Source: Actinomycetes bacterium (GTDB lineage Bacteria > Actinomycetota > Acidimicrobiia > Acidimicrobiales > RAAP-2). Taken from it: DNA of 28,445 nt. Each line of letters begins with the position of its first letter. Position 1 is the first letter of the stretch. Made by a program: the position numbers and the translations under genes. The stretch covers positions 11,772-40,216 of the forward strand of contig JAKBCI010000001.1 of NCBI GenBank assembly GCA_021807965.1, written 5' to 3'. The notes beneath the pieces are model-generated. The model saw only the letters and a program-made list of their open reading frames with translations. It ran no database searches and had not been told where the DNA came from. This document shows positions 1 to 9,385 of the stretch, piece after piece.

Positions 1-1661
1 TCGGTGCCCAGCACGTAGAGACCACCGAGCGCGCGAACCTCGTCACCCTCGGCGTCGCACGTTTGGCGAAACTGCGCGACGGCGACGCGGTACGCGGCGT
101 CGTACTCGTCGCTGCCCTCCACCAGTCCTCGCGCGATCACGTCACGTCGGGCCAGTCCCTCGGCATTGCCGCCCAGGATCACGTCCACGCCTCGGCCGGC
201 CATGTTGGTGGCGACGGTCACCGCGTGCTTTCGGCCGGCTTGCGCCACGATCTCCGCCTCGCGAAAGTGCTGCTTGGCGTTTAGGACCTCGTGATCGATG
301 CCGGCCTTGGCGAGCGCCCTGGAGAGCAACTCTGATTTCTCAACCGAGGCGGTGCCCATGAGTATCGGCTGACCGAGGTCGTTGCGCGTGCGCACGTCGT
401 CGACGATGGCGTCGAATTTGGCCGCTTCGGTCTTGAAGATCAGGTCAGGCTGGTCGACCCGTTGCGACGGACGGTTCGTCGGGATCGGGACAACGGCCAG
501 GCTATAGGTGCTGCTGAACTCGCTCGCTTCGGTCTCGGCCGTGCCGGTCATGCCGGCCAATTTCTCGTACAGTCGGAAGTAGTTCTGGAGTGTCACCGTG
601 GCCCACGTGTGATTCTCCTCTTGGATGCGAACCCGCTCTTTGGCCTCGACAGCCTGGTGCAGTCCGTCCGACCACCGTCGGCCGTCGAGCGTTCGACCGG
701 TGAATTCATCAACTATCTTCACCTCACCACCATCGACCAGGTAGTCCTTGTCGCGATGAAAGAGCTCCTTAGCGCGTAGGGCCTGTCCCAACTGGTGAAC
801 GTAGTTCGTCGCGACGGCGTCGTACAGGTTCGTGACGCCGAGCTGACGCTCGACTTTCTCGATGCCCGACTCCGTGGGCACGACGGTCTTCTTCTCCTCG
901 TCGACCTCGTAATCGACGTCGCGCACGAGGCTGCGCACGATCGAGGCGAATTGGTAGTACAGCTTGGTTACGTCGGTGGCCGGCCCCGAAATGATGAGTG
1001 GCGTACGGGCTTCGTCGATGAGAATCGAGTCGACTTCGTCAACGATCGCGTAGTGATGACCGCGCTGGACCATGTGCTCTCGCCGTCGCGCCATGTTGTC
1101 GCGCAGATAGTCGAAACCAAACTCGGTGTTCGTACCGTACGTGATATCGCACTCGTAGGCCTCGCGCTTTTGGTCGAAGTCGGGCAGGTCCGGTCCGACG
1201 CGACCTACGCGCAGTCCCAAGAACTGGTGCAGCTGACCCATCCAATTGGCGTCACGGGTGGCCAGATAGTCGTTCACCGTCACCACGTGAACGCCCGGGC
1301 CGGCGAGGGCATTGAGATAGACCGGCAGGGTCGAGACGAGTGTCTTGCCCTCGCCCGTCTTCATCTCGGCGATCCACCCAAAGTGCAACGCCATCCCACC
1401 CATCAACTGCACGTCGTAGTGGCGCTGACCGAGCACTCGGCTGGCGGCTTCACGCACCACGGCGAACGCCTCGATGAGGAGGTCGTCCAGCGTCTCGCCT
1501 TCAGCGAGGCGCCGGCGAAATTCGTCGGTTTTCGCCCGCAACTCGGCGTCGCTCAGCGCGCCAGTCTCGTCCGCCAGGGCGTTGATCGGCCCCACCAATT
1601 CCGCGAGCGAGCGCACTCGCTTGCCCTCACCCGCCCTCAAGATTTTGCTGAACACACTCAT
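1..1661 (-). CDS. secA: Protein translocase ATPase SecA, N-terminal 553 residues (partial)
   Basis: SecA is the motor ATPase that pushes unfolded preproteins through the SecYEG channel at the inner face of the membrane. The frame is open from an ATG at 1661 and runs off the left edge, so about 553 of the usual 850-950 residues are visible. Seen directly: a typical opening (MSVFSKIL), the Walker A motif GEGKT near residue 103, the [19 protein letters not shown] stretch (here [16 protein letters not shown]), the [14 protein letters not shown]alker B segment near residue 210, and the motif MAGRGVD near the left end. The last visible residues are LGGLYVLGT, just before the conserved helicase motif VI region. 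The gene stands alone after a 229-bp gap. A possible -10 (TAGGGT) lies 10 nt before the start. Identification is secure; only the C-terminal wing, tail and zinc-binding end are missing from the window. Confidence 0.97.
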   Translation of the reverse strand, partial: MSVFSKILRAGEGKRVRSLAELVGPINALADETGALSDAELRAKTDEFRRRLAEGETLDDLLIEAFAVVREAASRVLGQRHYDVQLMGGMALHFGWIAEMKTGEGKTLVSTLPVYLNALAGPGVHVVTVNDYLATRDANWMGQLHQFLGLRVGRVGPDLPDFDQKREAYECDITYGTNTEFGFDYLRDNMARRREHMVQRGHHYAIVDEVDSILIDEARTPLIISGPATDVTKLYYQFASIVRSLVRDVDYEVDEEKKTVVPTESGIEKVERQLGVTNLYDAVATNYVHQLGQALRAKELFHRDKDYLVDGGEVKIVDEFTGRTLDGRRWSDGLHQAVEAKERVRIQEENHTWATVTLQNYFRLYEKLAGMTGTAETEASEFSSTYSLAVVPIPTNRPSQRVDQPDLIFKTEAAKFDAIVDDVRTRNDLGQPILMGTASVEKSELLSRALAKAGIDHEVLNAKQHFREAEIVAQAGRKHAVTVATNMAGRGVDVILGGNAEGLARRDVIARGLVEGSDEYDAAYRVAVAQFRQTCDAEGDEVRALGGLYVLGT

Positions 1662-1890
1662 GTCGTGATTCACCCTACCGGTCAGTCGACCGTCCCCGGG
1701 GGGCTGCGGGTGTCTGACCTGGTCTTTGACCCCACACCGGCCTGCGGCGGTGTCCGCGCGCGACGCTGGCAGCCAGCGGCTCTCCACTGTCGTGCTCGCG
1801 CTCTTCACCGGCTCTCGTCGGCGCCACGATGACCCCGACGAGGCAGGACTTACCTCTAAACCGCGCCATGCTCAGCGTCCACAGGACGCC
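1662..1890. other. Gene-free spacer between glycosyltransferase and secA
   Basis: This 229-bp stretch has no convincing gene. The short open frames across it (for example a 64-codon minus-strand frame at 1675-1869) have no ribosome binding site and no recognisable product. It lies downstream of the glycosyltransferase stop and upstream of secA, so it should hold the glycosyltransferase transcript end and the secA promoter. A TAGGGT hexamer at 1672-1677 (minus) is the only promoter-like element I can point to. No clear terminator hairpin with a U-run was seen. Confidence 0.5.
1672..1677 (-). promoter_or_regulatory. Possible secA -10 box (TAGGGT)
   Basis: TAGGGT read on the minus strand matches the TANNNT actinobacterial -10 pattern and ends 10 nt before the secA ATG. 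That would give a leader of only a few bases. There is no strong Shine-Dalgarno sequence, which fits a very short leader. No convincing -35 was seen. Confidence 0.35.
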
Positions 1891-2820
1891 TTACGTGGGT
1901 CGTTTCGCCCGCGACTGGCCTCGACTTTCAACCACAGAACCACTCGCAGCCCCACGCGAGTCTACGCGTCGAGCGCGCCGCACGTCGCTTCGACTGGTCC
2001 GTTCCTGCGCGGCGAGCATGACCACCAGTCGGAGCCCTAAGACCGCGGTGGCTACTGGGACGAGGAGGCGACGCCATCCCCGCGCGGTCTGGCATTCAAA
2101 TCGAAGCGCGCTGCGGTGGTGAGCGACGAGCATGTCCCGAGATGCTCGCTGACGCGACAGCCCTTCGACGTGGGTGACGACGGCGCTCGGCACGGCGGCC
2201 ACGTCAAATCCTGATTCGCGAATTCGCCAACACAAAGCCATGTCTTCGGCGAACATGAAGTAGCGCTCGTCGAATCCGCCAACGCGCTCGAACACCGACC
2301 GGCGAACCACGAAACAGGCACCCGAGACCCAGTCCACGGTCCCGTCAGAGCGAGGCGCTCGATACCGCGCGGTAGCCGGATTGCGCGGCCACCAGGGTTC
2401 GAGCAGGGCGTGTGCGGCGGCCAGCCAGACGTTGGGAAAGACGCGTAGCGAGGGATACGCCGAACCATCCGGGCGAAGAATCGTCGGTCCGACAATCCCC
2501 ACGCGCGGATGCTCATCCAAAAAAGCCACCATCGCCGCCACGGCGCCGGCGTGCACCACGACGTCCGGATTTGACACGAGCAGGTACACCTCGTTGATAC
2601 CCGCCGCCGCGCCCCGGTTGGCGCCGCGACCGTAGCCAAGGTTCATGCCCGGCTCGACCACGGTCACCGCCCCCAACTCGGCCCTAGCCGTAGAGCCCGG
2701 CTCACCGTTTTCGACGACCACGATGTTGTCAACGCCGTTCGCTCGCAACGACGCGACGCACGCCTCGAGGGCCTCGTCCGCGTGGTAATCGACCACGACG
2801 GCGGTGACGGGCTGCTTCAC
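1891..2820 (-). CDS. Family 2 glycosyltransferase, WbbL-like (probable rhamnosyltransferase)
   Basis: Probable cytoplasmic or membrane-face glycosyltransferase that adds a sugar, likely L-rhamnose, during cell-envelope polysaccharide synthesis. Seen in the 309-residue product: a GT-A start (TAVVVDYHADEALEAC), the NPDVVV metal/nucleotide segment at residues 84-89, and the GGFDERYFMFAEDMALCWR region at about 181-199, where the ED pair is the usual acceptor or base site. A hydrophobic stretch near residues 250-270 could anchor the C-terminus, followed by a basic tail rich in Arg and Ser. The start is GTG at 2820, which overlaps the TGA of rmlD by 4 nt (GTGA), so translation is probably coupled. 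The neighbour makes dTDP-L-rhamnose, and that context is why rhamnose is favoured. The exact acceptor is unknown; in mycobacteria WbbL builds the Rha-GlcNAc linker of arabinogalactan, but that is not shown here. Confidence 0.85.
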   Translation of the reverse strand: MKQPVTAVVVDYHADEALEACVASLRANGVDNIVVVENGEPGSTARAELGAVTVVEPGMNLGYGRGANRGAAAGINEVYLLVSNPDVVVHAGAVAAMVAFLDEHPRVGIVGPTILRPDGSAYPSLRVFPNVWLAAAHALLEPWWPRNPATARYRAPRSDGTVDWVSGACFVVRRSVFERVGGFDERYFMFAEDMALCWRIRESGFDVAAVPSAVVTHVEGLSRQRASRDMLVAHHRSALRFECQTARGWRRLLVPVATAVLGLRLVVMLAAQERTSRSDVRRARRVDSRGAASGSVVESRGQSRAKRPT

Positions 2821-3728
2821 GAGTTTCGCTCGTGTACGAGACGTTCAACGCCGACTCGCCAGGCGGGCAGTCCGTCCCACCGTGAGCGCCACGTGGCCGT
2901 ATCGAGATCACTGCGCCGCGGTCTCGTGGCCAGCGGGGCTGGCACCAACTGATCCGTGGTGATGGCCTCGACGAAGTCCTCGCCTCGACCCACGCAGTGG
3001 CCGACGAATCGCGCGAGCTCAAACCACGTGGTCGCGCCGTCATTCGCGACGTGCCAGATCCCGCTGGGCCGCTCGCGCGCCACCGTCACCAGCGCACGGG
3101 CCAGGTCCGCCGCGAGCGTCACCGTGCCCATCTGGTCAGTCACGAAGCGGACCGTTGACCCCGATCGCGCCCGATCGGCGATCACGTGAACGACGCTGCG
3201 CCCCCGCACACCCATCACCCACGAAGTCCTCACGATGGTGTCACCCGGTCCACAGCGCTGCTCGCCCGCCCACTTCGAGGCTCCGTACACGTTTATCGGT
3301 CGTGGCTCATCGCGTTCGTCGTAGGCATCACCCTTCTCGCCGTCAAAGACGTAGTCGGTCGACACGAAGACGAAGTGCGCTCCAACCGAGGCCGACGCCG
3401 CCGACATCAACCCGGTTCCGACGTCGTTGACGAGCAAGCACTGTGCAGCGTCACGTTCAGCCTGGTCAACAGCAGTGTACGCCGCTAGGTGGACGACTAC
3501 GTCGGGTCTTGCCATAGCGAGTCCCCGTCGAACTGACGCCGCGTCGGTCACGTCGAGTTCGTGCCTGCTCAGGCCCAGCACTTCGAACTCCCCGGGTAAC
3601 ACCGCCCGTCCATCGGGGTTAAAAGTCGCATCGGCACCCGGTGGCGGGGTCGCGCTGAGCCACGACACGAGGTCGACTCCGACCTGGCCCGACGCGCCCG
3701 AAATCAGTACACGAGTCGGCCGACTCAT
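2817..3728 (-). CDS. rmlD: dTDP-4-dehydrorhamnose reductase RmlD
   Basis: Catalyses the last step of dTDP-L-rhamnose synthesis: NAD(P)H-dependent reduction of dTDP-4-dehydro-L-rhamnose, in the cytoplasm. The 303-residue product is an extended short-chain dehydrogenase. Visible motifs are the Rossmann glycine pattern GASGQVG at residues 11-17, the VSTDYVFDG segment typical of RmlD near 122-130, and the catalytic YGASK (Tyr148, Lys152). Between the first strand-helix and the ELDVTD segment there is an insert of roughly 15-20 residues compared with short RmlD proteins. The start chosen is ATG at 3728 because its ATGA overlaps the birA stop by 4 nt; an upstream in-frame GTG at 3740 is possible but lies deeper inside birA. 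The gene sits between birA and the glycosyltransferase, overlapping both by 4 nt. No rmlA, rmlB or rmlC is present in the window. Confidence 0.9.
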   Translation of the reverse strand: MSRPTRVLISGASGQVGVDLVSWLSATPPPGADATFNPDGRAVLPGEFEVLGLSRHELDVTDAASVRRGLAMARPDVVVHLAAYTAVDQAERDAAQCLLVNDVGTGLMSAASASVGAHFVFVSTDYVFDGEKGDAYDERDEPRPINVYGASKWAGEQRCGPGDTIVRTSWVMGVRGRSVVHVIADRARSGSTVRFVTDQMGTVTLAADLARALVTVARERPSGIWHVANDGATTWFELARFVGHCVGRGEDFVEAITTDQLVPAPLATRPRRSDLDTATWRSRWDGLPAWRVGVERLVHERNS

Positions 3729-4468
3729 CGCTCGCCACACGGGCTGCGACGAACGTGCACCACGTCCGCCGCTGAAAAGATGCGCCGATCGCCGTCGACC
3801 TCGAGGACGAGCGCGCCGTCGGCGTTGACGTCAACGGCGGCGCCAGTCACCGAACCAGTCGGGAGTTCGAGGCGAACGATCCGACCAATGGTGTCCGACG
3901 CGGCTAGGTATTCCTGGCGTAGCATCGCCAAGCCACCGTCGTCATCGAGCTGTGGGCGACGGAGTTCTAACTCCTCAAGGACAATGTCGGTAAGCGCCGG
4001 TCCAGTGATCGTCACGCCCATCGCTCGGTAAACGCTCGTCGCGGGCAGCTCCGGCGGGTACGCCGTGAGGTTGATGCCAATGCCCGCTACCACCGCGGGT
4101 GGCTCGACTAGCGCAAGTTCTCCGAGCACGCCCCCCACTTTCTTATCGGCAACCATCAGGTCATTGGGCCACTTGAGCGCCGGCCGCAAGCCGCACAGGC
4201 GAACGAGCGCCGCGCGCGCCGCCAGGGCGAGCGCCGACGTCGCCCACGACGCTCCCCGTAACGACGCGGGGCGCAGCAGCACCGAGAGCAGCAACGCGCT
4301 GTCCGCTGGCGCTTCCCACTCACGACCGAGTCGCCCTCGCCCGGCGGACTGGAATCGTGCCAACACGCCTCGTCCCTCGGGCGCGCCGCGGCGGGCCTCG
4401 TCGACGAGCCACGCATTGGTCGAGTCGATCTCGTTCACGTGATCAATGCGCCAGATGATGTGATCCAC
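3725..4468 (-). CDS. birA: Biotin--[acetyl-CoA carboxylase] ligase (biotin protein ligase)
   Basis: Activates biotin with ATP to biotinyl-5'-AMP and attaches it to the lysine of biotin carboxyl carrier domains. The 247-residue protein shows the biotin-AMP loop GRGRLGREW (residues 43-51), KWPNDL (99-104) and KKVGGVLGE (109-117), all diagnostic, then a small C-terminal domain. There is no N-terminal winged-helix DNA-binding domain, so this is a class I ligase and should not act as the biotin repressor. The start is GTG at 4468, supported by a TAAAGT -10 hexamer ending 6 nt upstream, which predicts a leaderless transcript. It is divergent from the accA3-like gene, whose product has an AMKM biotinylation site, so enzyme and substrate are neighbours with 63 bp between starts. 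It heads the birA > rmlD > glycosyltransferase operon. Confidence 0.93.
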   Translation of the reverse strand: MDHIIWRIDHVNEIDSTNAWLVDEARRGAPEGRGVLARFQSAGRGRLGREWEAPADSALLLSVLLRPASLRGASWATSALALAARAALVRLCGLRPALKWPNDLMVADKKVGGVLGELALVEPPAVVAGIGINLTAYPPELPATSVYRAMGVTITGPALTDIVLEELELRRPQLDDDGGLAMLRQEYLAASDTIGRIVRLELPTGSVTGAAVDVNADGALVLEVDGDRRIFSAADVVHVRRSPCGER

Positions 4469-4474
4469 GTACAG

Positions 4475-4480
4475 ACTTTA
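4475..4480 (-). promoter_or_regulatory. birA leaderless -10 box (TAAAGT)
   Basis: TAAAGT on the minus strand is followed by 6 nt and then the birA GTG, placing the expected transcription start on the first base of the start codon. No clear -35 is visible; the matching region would fall around 4498-4503, close to the ribosome binding site of the divergent gene. Confidence 0.55.
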
Positions 4481-4521
4481 GGGTTTGCGCTTCGGGTGGT
4501 AGAAAAGAACAATGCCGGGAC

Positions 4522-4526
4522 GGAGG
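4522..4526 (+). promoter_or_regulatory. Strong ribosome binding site deciding the accA3 start (GGAGG)
   Basis: GGAGG lies 5 nt before the GTG at 4532. It fixes the start within a frame that is open further upstream, and contrasts with the leaderless layout seen at many other genes here. Confidence 0.8.
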
Positions 4527-4531
4527 ATCGC

Positions 4532-6283
4532 GTGTTACACAAGGTTCTAATCGCCAACCGTGGCGAGATTGCGGTACGCGTCATGCGGACCTGCCGCGAG
4601 CTCGGTGTCGCGACCGTCGCCGTGTACTCAGAGCTTGACCGCGACGCCCTGCACGTGCGCCTCGCGGACGAGGCATTCGCCCTCGGCGGCGCGAGCGCAG
4701 CCGAGAGCTACCTCAATACCAACGCCATCATGGACGCCATCACGCGCTCGGGGGCTGATGCGGTCCACCCCGGCTACGGGTTCTTCTCCGAGAACACTGA
4801 CTTCGCCCGAGCGATCACGTCACTCGGGGTCACCTTCATCGGCCCGCCGCCCGAGGCGATCGAGGTGATGGGCGACAAGATCTCATCGCGCCTCGCCGCT
4901 GAGCGAGCGGGCGTTGCCGGTGTGCCGGGACGCAGCGAGACCTTGTCCAGCCCCGACGAAGTCGTGGCGTTCGGCGAGTCGTTCGGCTGGCCCGTCGCTA
5001 TCAAGGCCGCCTTCGGCGGCGGTGGCCGCGGGATGAAGGTTGTGCACGGACCCGACGACGCCGCCGCCGCACTCGAGAGTGCCCAGCGAGAAGCGCAGAG
5101 CTACTTCGGCCGGCCCGAGTGCTACCTCGAGCGATACCTGACGTGGCCACGACACATCGAGATGCAGGTCATGGCCGATCGACACGGCAACACGCTCTGG
5201 CTCGGCGAACGCGACTGCTCGGCGCAGCGGCGACACCAGAAGCTGGTCGAGGAGTCGCCGGCGGCTAATTTCCCTGACGCCATCCGCACCGCCATGGGCG
5301 AGGCGGCGGTCAAGGTGTCCCAAGCGTGCGGCTACGTGAACGCCGGCACCGTCGAATTTCTCTACCAAGACGGCGAGTTCTACTTCCTCGAGATGAATAC
5401 CCGACTCCAGGTTGAGCACCCCGTCACCGAAATGGTCACCGGTCTCGACCTCGTGGAGTGGCAACTCCGCATTGCCGCCGGCGAGGCACTTCCTTTTGGG
5501 CAAGGCGACATTCGGCACGATGGACACGCCATCGAGATTCGAATCAACGCCGAAGATCCAGCGGGCGGTCGGTTCAGTCCGTCGCCGGGGCGAATCACGA
5601 CCCTGCGACCGCCAGCCGGACCGGGCGTGCGACTGGACGCGGGCTACGAAGCGGGTGACACGATTTCGCAGTACTACGACAACCTGATCGGCAAGCTCAT
5701 CGTGTGGGCGCCCGACCGCGAGCGGGCTCGGCGTCGCATGCTGCGCGCCATCGAAGAGACGGTGATCGAGGGAGTGGCGACGACGCTACCCGCGGACACG
5801 ATCATCCTGGCGAGCGACGACTTCGTCAACGCCACGCACTCGACCAAGTGGGTGGAAGAGACGCTGGACTTCTCAACCGTGTCGAGCCCGGCCGCCGCCC
5901 TGGCCGGCGCTGAAGGGCGGGTGCGACGCGACGTCGTCGCCGAAGTAGACGGCAAGCGTGTCGCGGTATCGCTCTGGCTTGCCGACGCGGAGGACCCGGG
6001 ACTACCCCGCGCGACGAGCACGGCTGCGAAACCCCGTCGTCAGCATCACGCCGGCGTAGTCGGCAGCGGCTCGGGTACGGTCGTGGTACCAATGCAGGGC
6101 ACGATCGTGAAGGTCGCGGTCGAGGTTGGGCAATCGGTGCAGGCCGGCGAAACCCTCGTGATCCTGGAAGCGATGAAGATGGAGAACGCCGTCGGCGCGG
6201 AGAAGTCGGGCGTGGTGACCTCCATCAGAGTCAAGCCCGGCGACGCGGTAAGCGCCGGCGACATCGTTGCCGTCGTCGAATGA
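4532..6283 (+). CDS. accA3: Acetyl/propionyl-CoA carboxylase alpha chain (biotin carboxylase plus BCCP)
   Basis: Carboxylates its own covalently bound biotin using ATP and bicarbonate, and works with a separate carboxyltransferase beta subunit to make malonyl-CoA or methylmalonyl-CoA. The 583-residue protein begins with the biotin carboxylase signature [14 protein letters not shown], has the ATP-grasp glycine loop FGGGGRGMK, the [14 protein letters not shown] active-site segment, and ends with a biotinyl domain whose EAMKM motif puts biotin on Lys549. A linker of about 70 residues separates the two parts. The start is GTG at 4532, supported by GGAGG at 4522-4526 with 5-nt spacing; an in-frame GTG at 4439 would lie inside divergent birA and has no support. 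It overlaps the next gene by ATGA. The methylmalonyl-CoA mutase nearby fits a propionyl-CoA pathway, but the acyl-CoA preference cannot be read from this subunit. The symbol is by resemblance to mycobacterial AccA3. Confidence 0.93.
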   Translation: MLHKVLIANRGEIAVRVMRTCRELGVATVAVYSELDRDALHVRLADEAFALGGASAAESYLNTNAIMDAITRSGADAVHPGYGFFSENTDFARAITSLGVTFIGPPPEAIEVMGDKISSRLAAERAGVAGVPGRSETLSSPDEVVAFGESFGWPVAIKAAFGGGGRGMKVVHGPDDAAAALESAQREAQSYFGRPECYLERYLTWPRHIEMQVMADRHGNTLWLGERDCSAQRRHQKLVEESPAANFPDAIRTAMGEAAVKVSQACGYVNAGTVEFLYQDGEFYFLEMNTRLQVEHPVTEMVTGLDLVEWQLRIAAGEALPFGQGDIRHDGHAIEIRINAEDPAGGRFSPSPGRITTLRPPAGPGVRLDAGYEAGDTISQYYDNLIGKLIVWAPDRERARRRMLRAIEETVIEGVATTLPADTIILASDDFVNATHSTKWVEETLDFSTVSSPAAALAGAEGRVRRDVVAEVDGKRVAVSLWLADAEDPGLPRATSTAAKPRRQHHAGVVGSGSGTVVVPMQGTIVKVAVEVGQSVQAGETLVILEAMKMENAVGAEKSGVVTSIRVKPGDAVSAGDIVAVVE

Positions 6284-7437
6284 CGTCGCGTGAAACCGCC
6301 ACGGTAGCCGTCGAGCAAGCTCGTGATGACCTGCTCGAGCTCAGTCACTTCATTCACGCTCACCCCGAGCTTGGCTACGTCGAGTTCGAGAGTGCCGAAG
6401 CCGTCGCGCGACTCGCCGAACGCTACGGCTTCGAGGTGGAGCGTGGCGCGGCCGGGCTCGCCACCGCGTTTCGTGCGACCGCGGGGAACGGTCCACTGCA
6501 CGTCGCCTTCTGCGCGGAATACGACGCACTCCCCGACGTTGGCCACGCGTGTGGCCACAACATCATCGCCGCCTCGTCGCTCGGCGCTGCCATCGGGCTC
6601 GCCGCGGTGGCGAGCGAGCTCGGACTCACCGTCGTCCTGCTGGGGACGCCGTCGGAAGAAGGTGGCGGGGGCAAGATCGACTTGCTGCGCGCCGGCTACT
6701 TCGACGACGTGCACGCCGCGATGATGATTCACCCGTGGCCGAGCGATCGACTCGACGCCGCCTGTCTGGCGGTGGACCATTTCGAGGTGCGTTACGACGG
6801 CCGCGAGGCGCACGCCTCCGCCGCGCCCTGGGAGGGGGTGAACGCGCTCGACGCGCTCACCGTCGCGCAGGTCGCACTGAGCCTCGCGCGTCAGCAGTTT
6901 CGCCCCGGTGATCAGCTGCACGGCATCGTCGTCGAGGGGGGTTCGGCTGCCAATATCATTCCCTCGCGCGTCGTGGGACGCTACATGGCCCGATCAGTTA
7001 CCAGCGCTCGGCTGGCGGACTTGCGCGAACGCCTCCAGCAGTGCTTCCGCGCGGGCGCCGTGGCCACGGGAGCCTCTCTCACCGTCACCGACCTCGGAAG
7101 CTCCTTTTCGCACATGGAGTCCGACCCCGAGATTCTGCAACACTACCGCGACGTCGCCGAGAGCCTCGGGCGCTCCTTCGAGTTAGACGACGCCGGCGAA
7201 CCACCACCGACCCTCTCGACCGACATGGCCAACGTCTCGTTAGCGGTGCCGTCGATTCACCCGCTCTTCGCCATTCCGACCGGCGGCGCGGTGAACCACC
7301 AACCGGAATTCGCGGCGGCGTGCGTCGGCGATGCGGCGGACCGCGCCGTCGTACAGGGTGCGATCGCGTTGGCTCTCACGGCCGTTGAAATCGCCCGCGA
7401 CGAACCACTGCGAACTCGACTACTGGAGACGACATGA
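6280..7437 (+). CDS. M20-family amidohydrolase/peptidase (AbgB/ACY1L2-like)
   Basis: Metal-dependent hydrolase expected to cleave an amide bond in a small N-acyl or dipeptide-like substrate in the cytoplasm. The 385-residue protein has the family start ([14 protein letters not shown]), the metal-binding stretch [15 protein letters not shown] (HACGHN at residues 89-94), the catalytic-base pair in [11 protein letters not shown] (Glu126-Glu127), and the dimerisation-domain segment with [15 protein letters not shown]. This order matches the M20D branch that includes the p-aminobenzoyl-glutamate hydrolase subunit AbgB and the human ACY1L2 group; the true substrate is not known. ATG at 6280 overlaps the accA3 stop (ATGA), and its own stop overlaps the next start in the same way. 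Being coupled to an acyl-CoA carboxylase is unusual and its physiological link is unclear. Confidence 0.87.
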   Translation: MTSRETATVAVEQARDDLLELSHFIHAHPELGYVEFESAEAVARLAERYGFEVERGAAGLATAFRATAGNGPLHVAFCAEYDALPDVGHACGHNIIAASSLGAAIGLAAVASELGLTVVLLGTPSEEGGGGKIDLLRAGYFDDVHAAMMIHPWPSDRLDAACLAVDHFEVRYDGREAHASAAPWEGVNALDALTVAQVALSLARQQFRPGDQLHGIVVEGGSAANIIPSRVVGRYMARSVTSARLADLRERLQQCFRAGAVATGASLTVTDLGSSFSHMESDPEILQHYRDVAESLGRSFELDDAGEPPPTLSTDMANVSLAVPSIHPLFAIPTGGAVNHQPEFAAACVGDAADRAVVQGAIALALTAVEIARDEPLRTRLLETT

Positions 7438-7727
7438 TCAACGAGCACGCCCTCGTACGCATCAATCCCGACGAGCACGACGCGTACGAGGCGGCCGTTC
7501 GAGGCGCCTTCGCGATCATCGAATCGGCCCCAGGATGCCACGGCGCGGAACTACGACGTCAGCACGAGGATCCCGCGACGTACCTGCTTACCGTACGCTG
7601 GACGTCGGTCGAGGCGCACCTACAGTTCCGTGCAACCGCGCTGTTCGAGCAGTGGCGTACGGCCACGCACCCCTTTTACGTCGCAGCGCCCGAGGTGACC
7701 CACTTCCTCGAACCCATCGGCCGTTAG
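7434..7727 (+). CDS. ABM-domain protein (antibiotic biosynthesis monooxygenase fold)
   Basis: A 97-residue single-domain protein with the dimeric ferredoxin-like ABM fold: an opening strand ([19 protein letters not shown]), a helix, [14 protein letters not shown], and a C-terminal strand ending [10 protein letters not shown]. Members of this family include small cofactor-independent oxygenases and heme-degrading enzymes, but most are uncharacterised; I see no residue pattern that decides the role. ATG at 7434 overlaps the amidohydrolase TGA by 4 nt, making it the third gene of the accA3 operon. Its TAG stop overlaps the stop of the convergent mutase gene (TTAG, 7724-7727), so the two transcripts must overlap at their 3' ends. 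Confidence 0.8.
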   Translation: MINEHALVRINPDEHDAYEAAVRGAFAIIESAPGCHGAELRRQHEDPATYLLTVRWTSVEAHLQFRATALFEQWRTATHPFYVAAPEVTHFLEPIGR

Positions 7728-9304
7728 CGCGGCTGGTAGACCCCGAAGACCTCTCGAAGGGTATCGGCGACCTCGCCCAGTGTCGCCATGCGAGCCAGTG
7801 CCGCCTTCATCGGATACAGCAGGTTCGCGGATCCTCGTGCCGCGGTCGCCAGGTCCTCCAGCGCTGCGCGAACCGCGTCGGCGTCGCGCTCGCGCTTGAC
7901 GCGGCGCACCCGCTCTACCTGACGGCGCTGTTGCTCTTCGTCGATCGGGAACACGTCCGTCGGTGCCCCGTCCCGGTCGGCGAACCGATTGACGCCGACG
8001 ACTACCTTCTCGCCCCGATCGACGCGCCTCGCGAACTCGTAGGCCGCGGCCTCAATCTCGTCTTGCATGTAACGCGCCTCGATGGCGGCCACGGCGCCGC
8101 CCATCTCGTCAATCGTCTCGATGTACTCGCGAGCGAGTCGCTCGACGTCGTTCGTCATGGACTCGACGTAGTACGACCCGGCGAGTGGATCGACCGTGTC
8201 CGCAACCCCCGACTCGTACCCTACGATTTGTTGCGTCCGTAGCGCGAGCTTGGCGGCGCGCTCGGTGGGCAGTCCCAGTGCCTCGTCAAAGCCGTTCGTG
8301 TGCAGGCTCTGGGTACCGCCCAGCGCCGCCGCCAGCGCCTGCAGGGTGACGCGAACGATGTTGTTCTCGGGCTGCTGTGCCGTCAGCGTCGACCCACCGG
8401 TCTGGGTGTGAAAACGCAGCATAAGCGCGCGCGGGTCCGACGCACCGAAACGATCACGCATCACCGACGACCAGATACGCCGGGCGGCACGATACTTCGC
8501 GACCTCCTCGAACAGGTTGTTGTGCGCATTGAAGAAGAAGCTCAGCCGAGGGGCAAACTCGTCGAGCGATAACCCCGCGGCGAGCGCAGCTTCCACGTAG
8601 GCGATACCGTTGGCCAGCGTGAACGCAACCTCTTGAACCGCCGTGGAGCCCGCTTCGCGAATGTGGTAACCCGAGATCGAAATGGTGTTCCAGTTCGGGA
8701 TCTCACGCGCACAGTACGCAAACGTGTCCACGATCAGACGCATGGACTGGCGCGGCGGGTAGATATACGTACCGCGCGCCACGTACTCCTTCAGGATGTC
8801 GTTCTGAATCCTTCCGCGCAGCTGATCGCCGGTCACGCCTCGTTCCTCGCCGACCAGCTGATAGAGCAACAGCAGCGTCGACGCCGTGGCGTTAATGGTC
8901 ATCGAGGTGGTGACCTGGTCAAGCGGTAGATCCGCCAGCAGCAATCGCATGTCCTCCAACGACGACACCGCGACCCCCACCTTGCCGACCTCGCCTTCGG
9001 CGCGGGGGTGATCCGCGTCAAAGCCCATCTGCGTCGGTAGGTCGAAGGCGCACGACAGCCCAGTCTGACCGGCGCCGAGAAGGAACTTGAATCGCTCATT
9101 GGTGGCCTCGGCTGAGCCGAAGCCGGCGTACTGGCGCATCGTCCAGAGCCGACCTCGGTACATGGTCGGGTGCACCCCACGCGTGAAGGGGAACGTGCCG
9201 GGTTCACCTAGTTGCGTCTCGGCTTGGAACCCTTCGAGGTCCACCTCTCGGTAGACCGGTCGAATCTCAATGCCCGAATCCGTCCAACGCGTCTCGTCGC
9301 TCAC
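7724..9304 (-). CDS. Methylmalonyl-CoA mutase, catalytic (large) subunit without B12-binding domain
   Basis: Interconverts (R)-methylmalonyl-CoA and succinyl-CoA using adenosylcobalamin. The 526-residue protein holds the acyl-CoA-binding TIM-barrel part only: [12 protein letters not shown] near residue 38, RQYAGFG at 57-63, the YQLVGEERG segment near 148, [15 protein letters not shown] near 206, and [18 protein letters not shown] further on. It ends at about 526 residues with no DxHxxG cobalamin-binding domain, so a separate small subunit must be encoded elsewhere. Tyr59 and Arg177 both sit 30 residues before the positions known as Tyr89 and Arg207 in the Propionibacterium enzyme, the pair that distinguishes methylmalonyl-CoA mutase from isobutyryl- or hydroxyisobutyryl-CoA mutases; this is my count, not an alignment. 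GTG at 9304 is preceded by TAGTCT and 7 nt. Close relatives with other acyl-CoA substrates remain possible. Confidence 0.9.
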   Translation of the reverse strand: MSDETRWTDSGIEIRPVYREVDLEGFQAETQLGEPGTFPFTRGVHPTMYRGRLWTMRQYAGFGSAEATNERFKFLLGAGQTGLSCAFDLPTQMGFDADHPRAEGEVGKVGVAVSSLEDMRLLLADLPLDQVTTSMTINATASTLLLLYQLVGEERGVTGDQLRGRIQNDILKEYVARGTYIYPPRQSMRLIVDTFAYCAREIPNWNTISISGYHIREAGSTAVQEVAFTLANGIAYVEAALAAGLSLDEFAPRLSFFFNAHNNLFEEVAKYRAARRIWSSVMRDRFGASDPRALMLRFHTQTGGSTLTAQQPENNIVRVTLQALAAALGGTQSLHTNGFDEALGLPTERAAKLALRTQQIVGYESGVADTVDPLAGSYYVESMTNDVERLAREYIETIDEMGGAVAAIEARYMQDEIEAAAYEFARRVDRGEKVVVGVNRFADRDGAPTDVFPIDEEQQRRQVERVRRVKRERDADAVRAALEDLATAARGSANLLYPMKAALARMATLGEVADTLREVFGVYQPR

Positions 9305-9311
9305 CCTATTC

Positions 9312-9317
9312 AGACTA
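9312..9317 (-). promoter_or_regulatory. Mutase -10 box (TAGTCT), near-leaderless
   Basis: TAGTCT on the minus strand is separated by 7 nt from the GTG at 9304, matching TANNNT with a start on or next to the start codon. No Shine-Dalgarno sequence is evident. Confidence 0.5.
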
Positions 9318-9373
9318 GATCGTGGTTAGTGAACTCTTAGATGAAATGCCCACCGAGGCCGGCCGTCGTGCAC

Positions 9374-9379
9374 CACAAT
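9374..9379 (+). promoter_or_regulatory. RDD gene -10 box (CACAAT), leaderless
   Basis: CACAAT keeps the A at position 2 and T at position 6 of the -10 pattern and ends 6 nt before the ATG at 9386. GGAG within those 6 nt is too close to act as a normal ribosome binding site. Confidence 0.4.
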
Positions 9380-9385
9380 GGAGTG

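Noticed and set aside
795..1832. A 345-codon plus-strand open frame opposite secA
   Set aside because: It is the antisense shadow of secA; high GC gives long open frames on the other strand. The minus strand shows unbroken SecA motifs, and the plus frame has no recognisable domain.
1675..1869. Small minus-strand frame (64 codons) upstream of secA as a gene
   Set aside because: It has no ribosome binding site or leaderless -10, no known similarity, and a composition like other chance frames.
4883..5527. Long minus-strand frame opposite accA3, and similar frames opposite the mutase, pepA and lpd genes
   Set aside because: These are shadow frames. The opposite strand carries clear family motifs throughout, and the shadows resemble no known protein.
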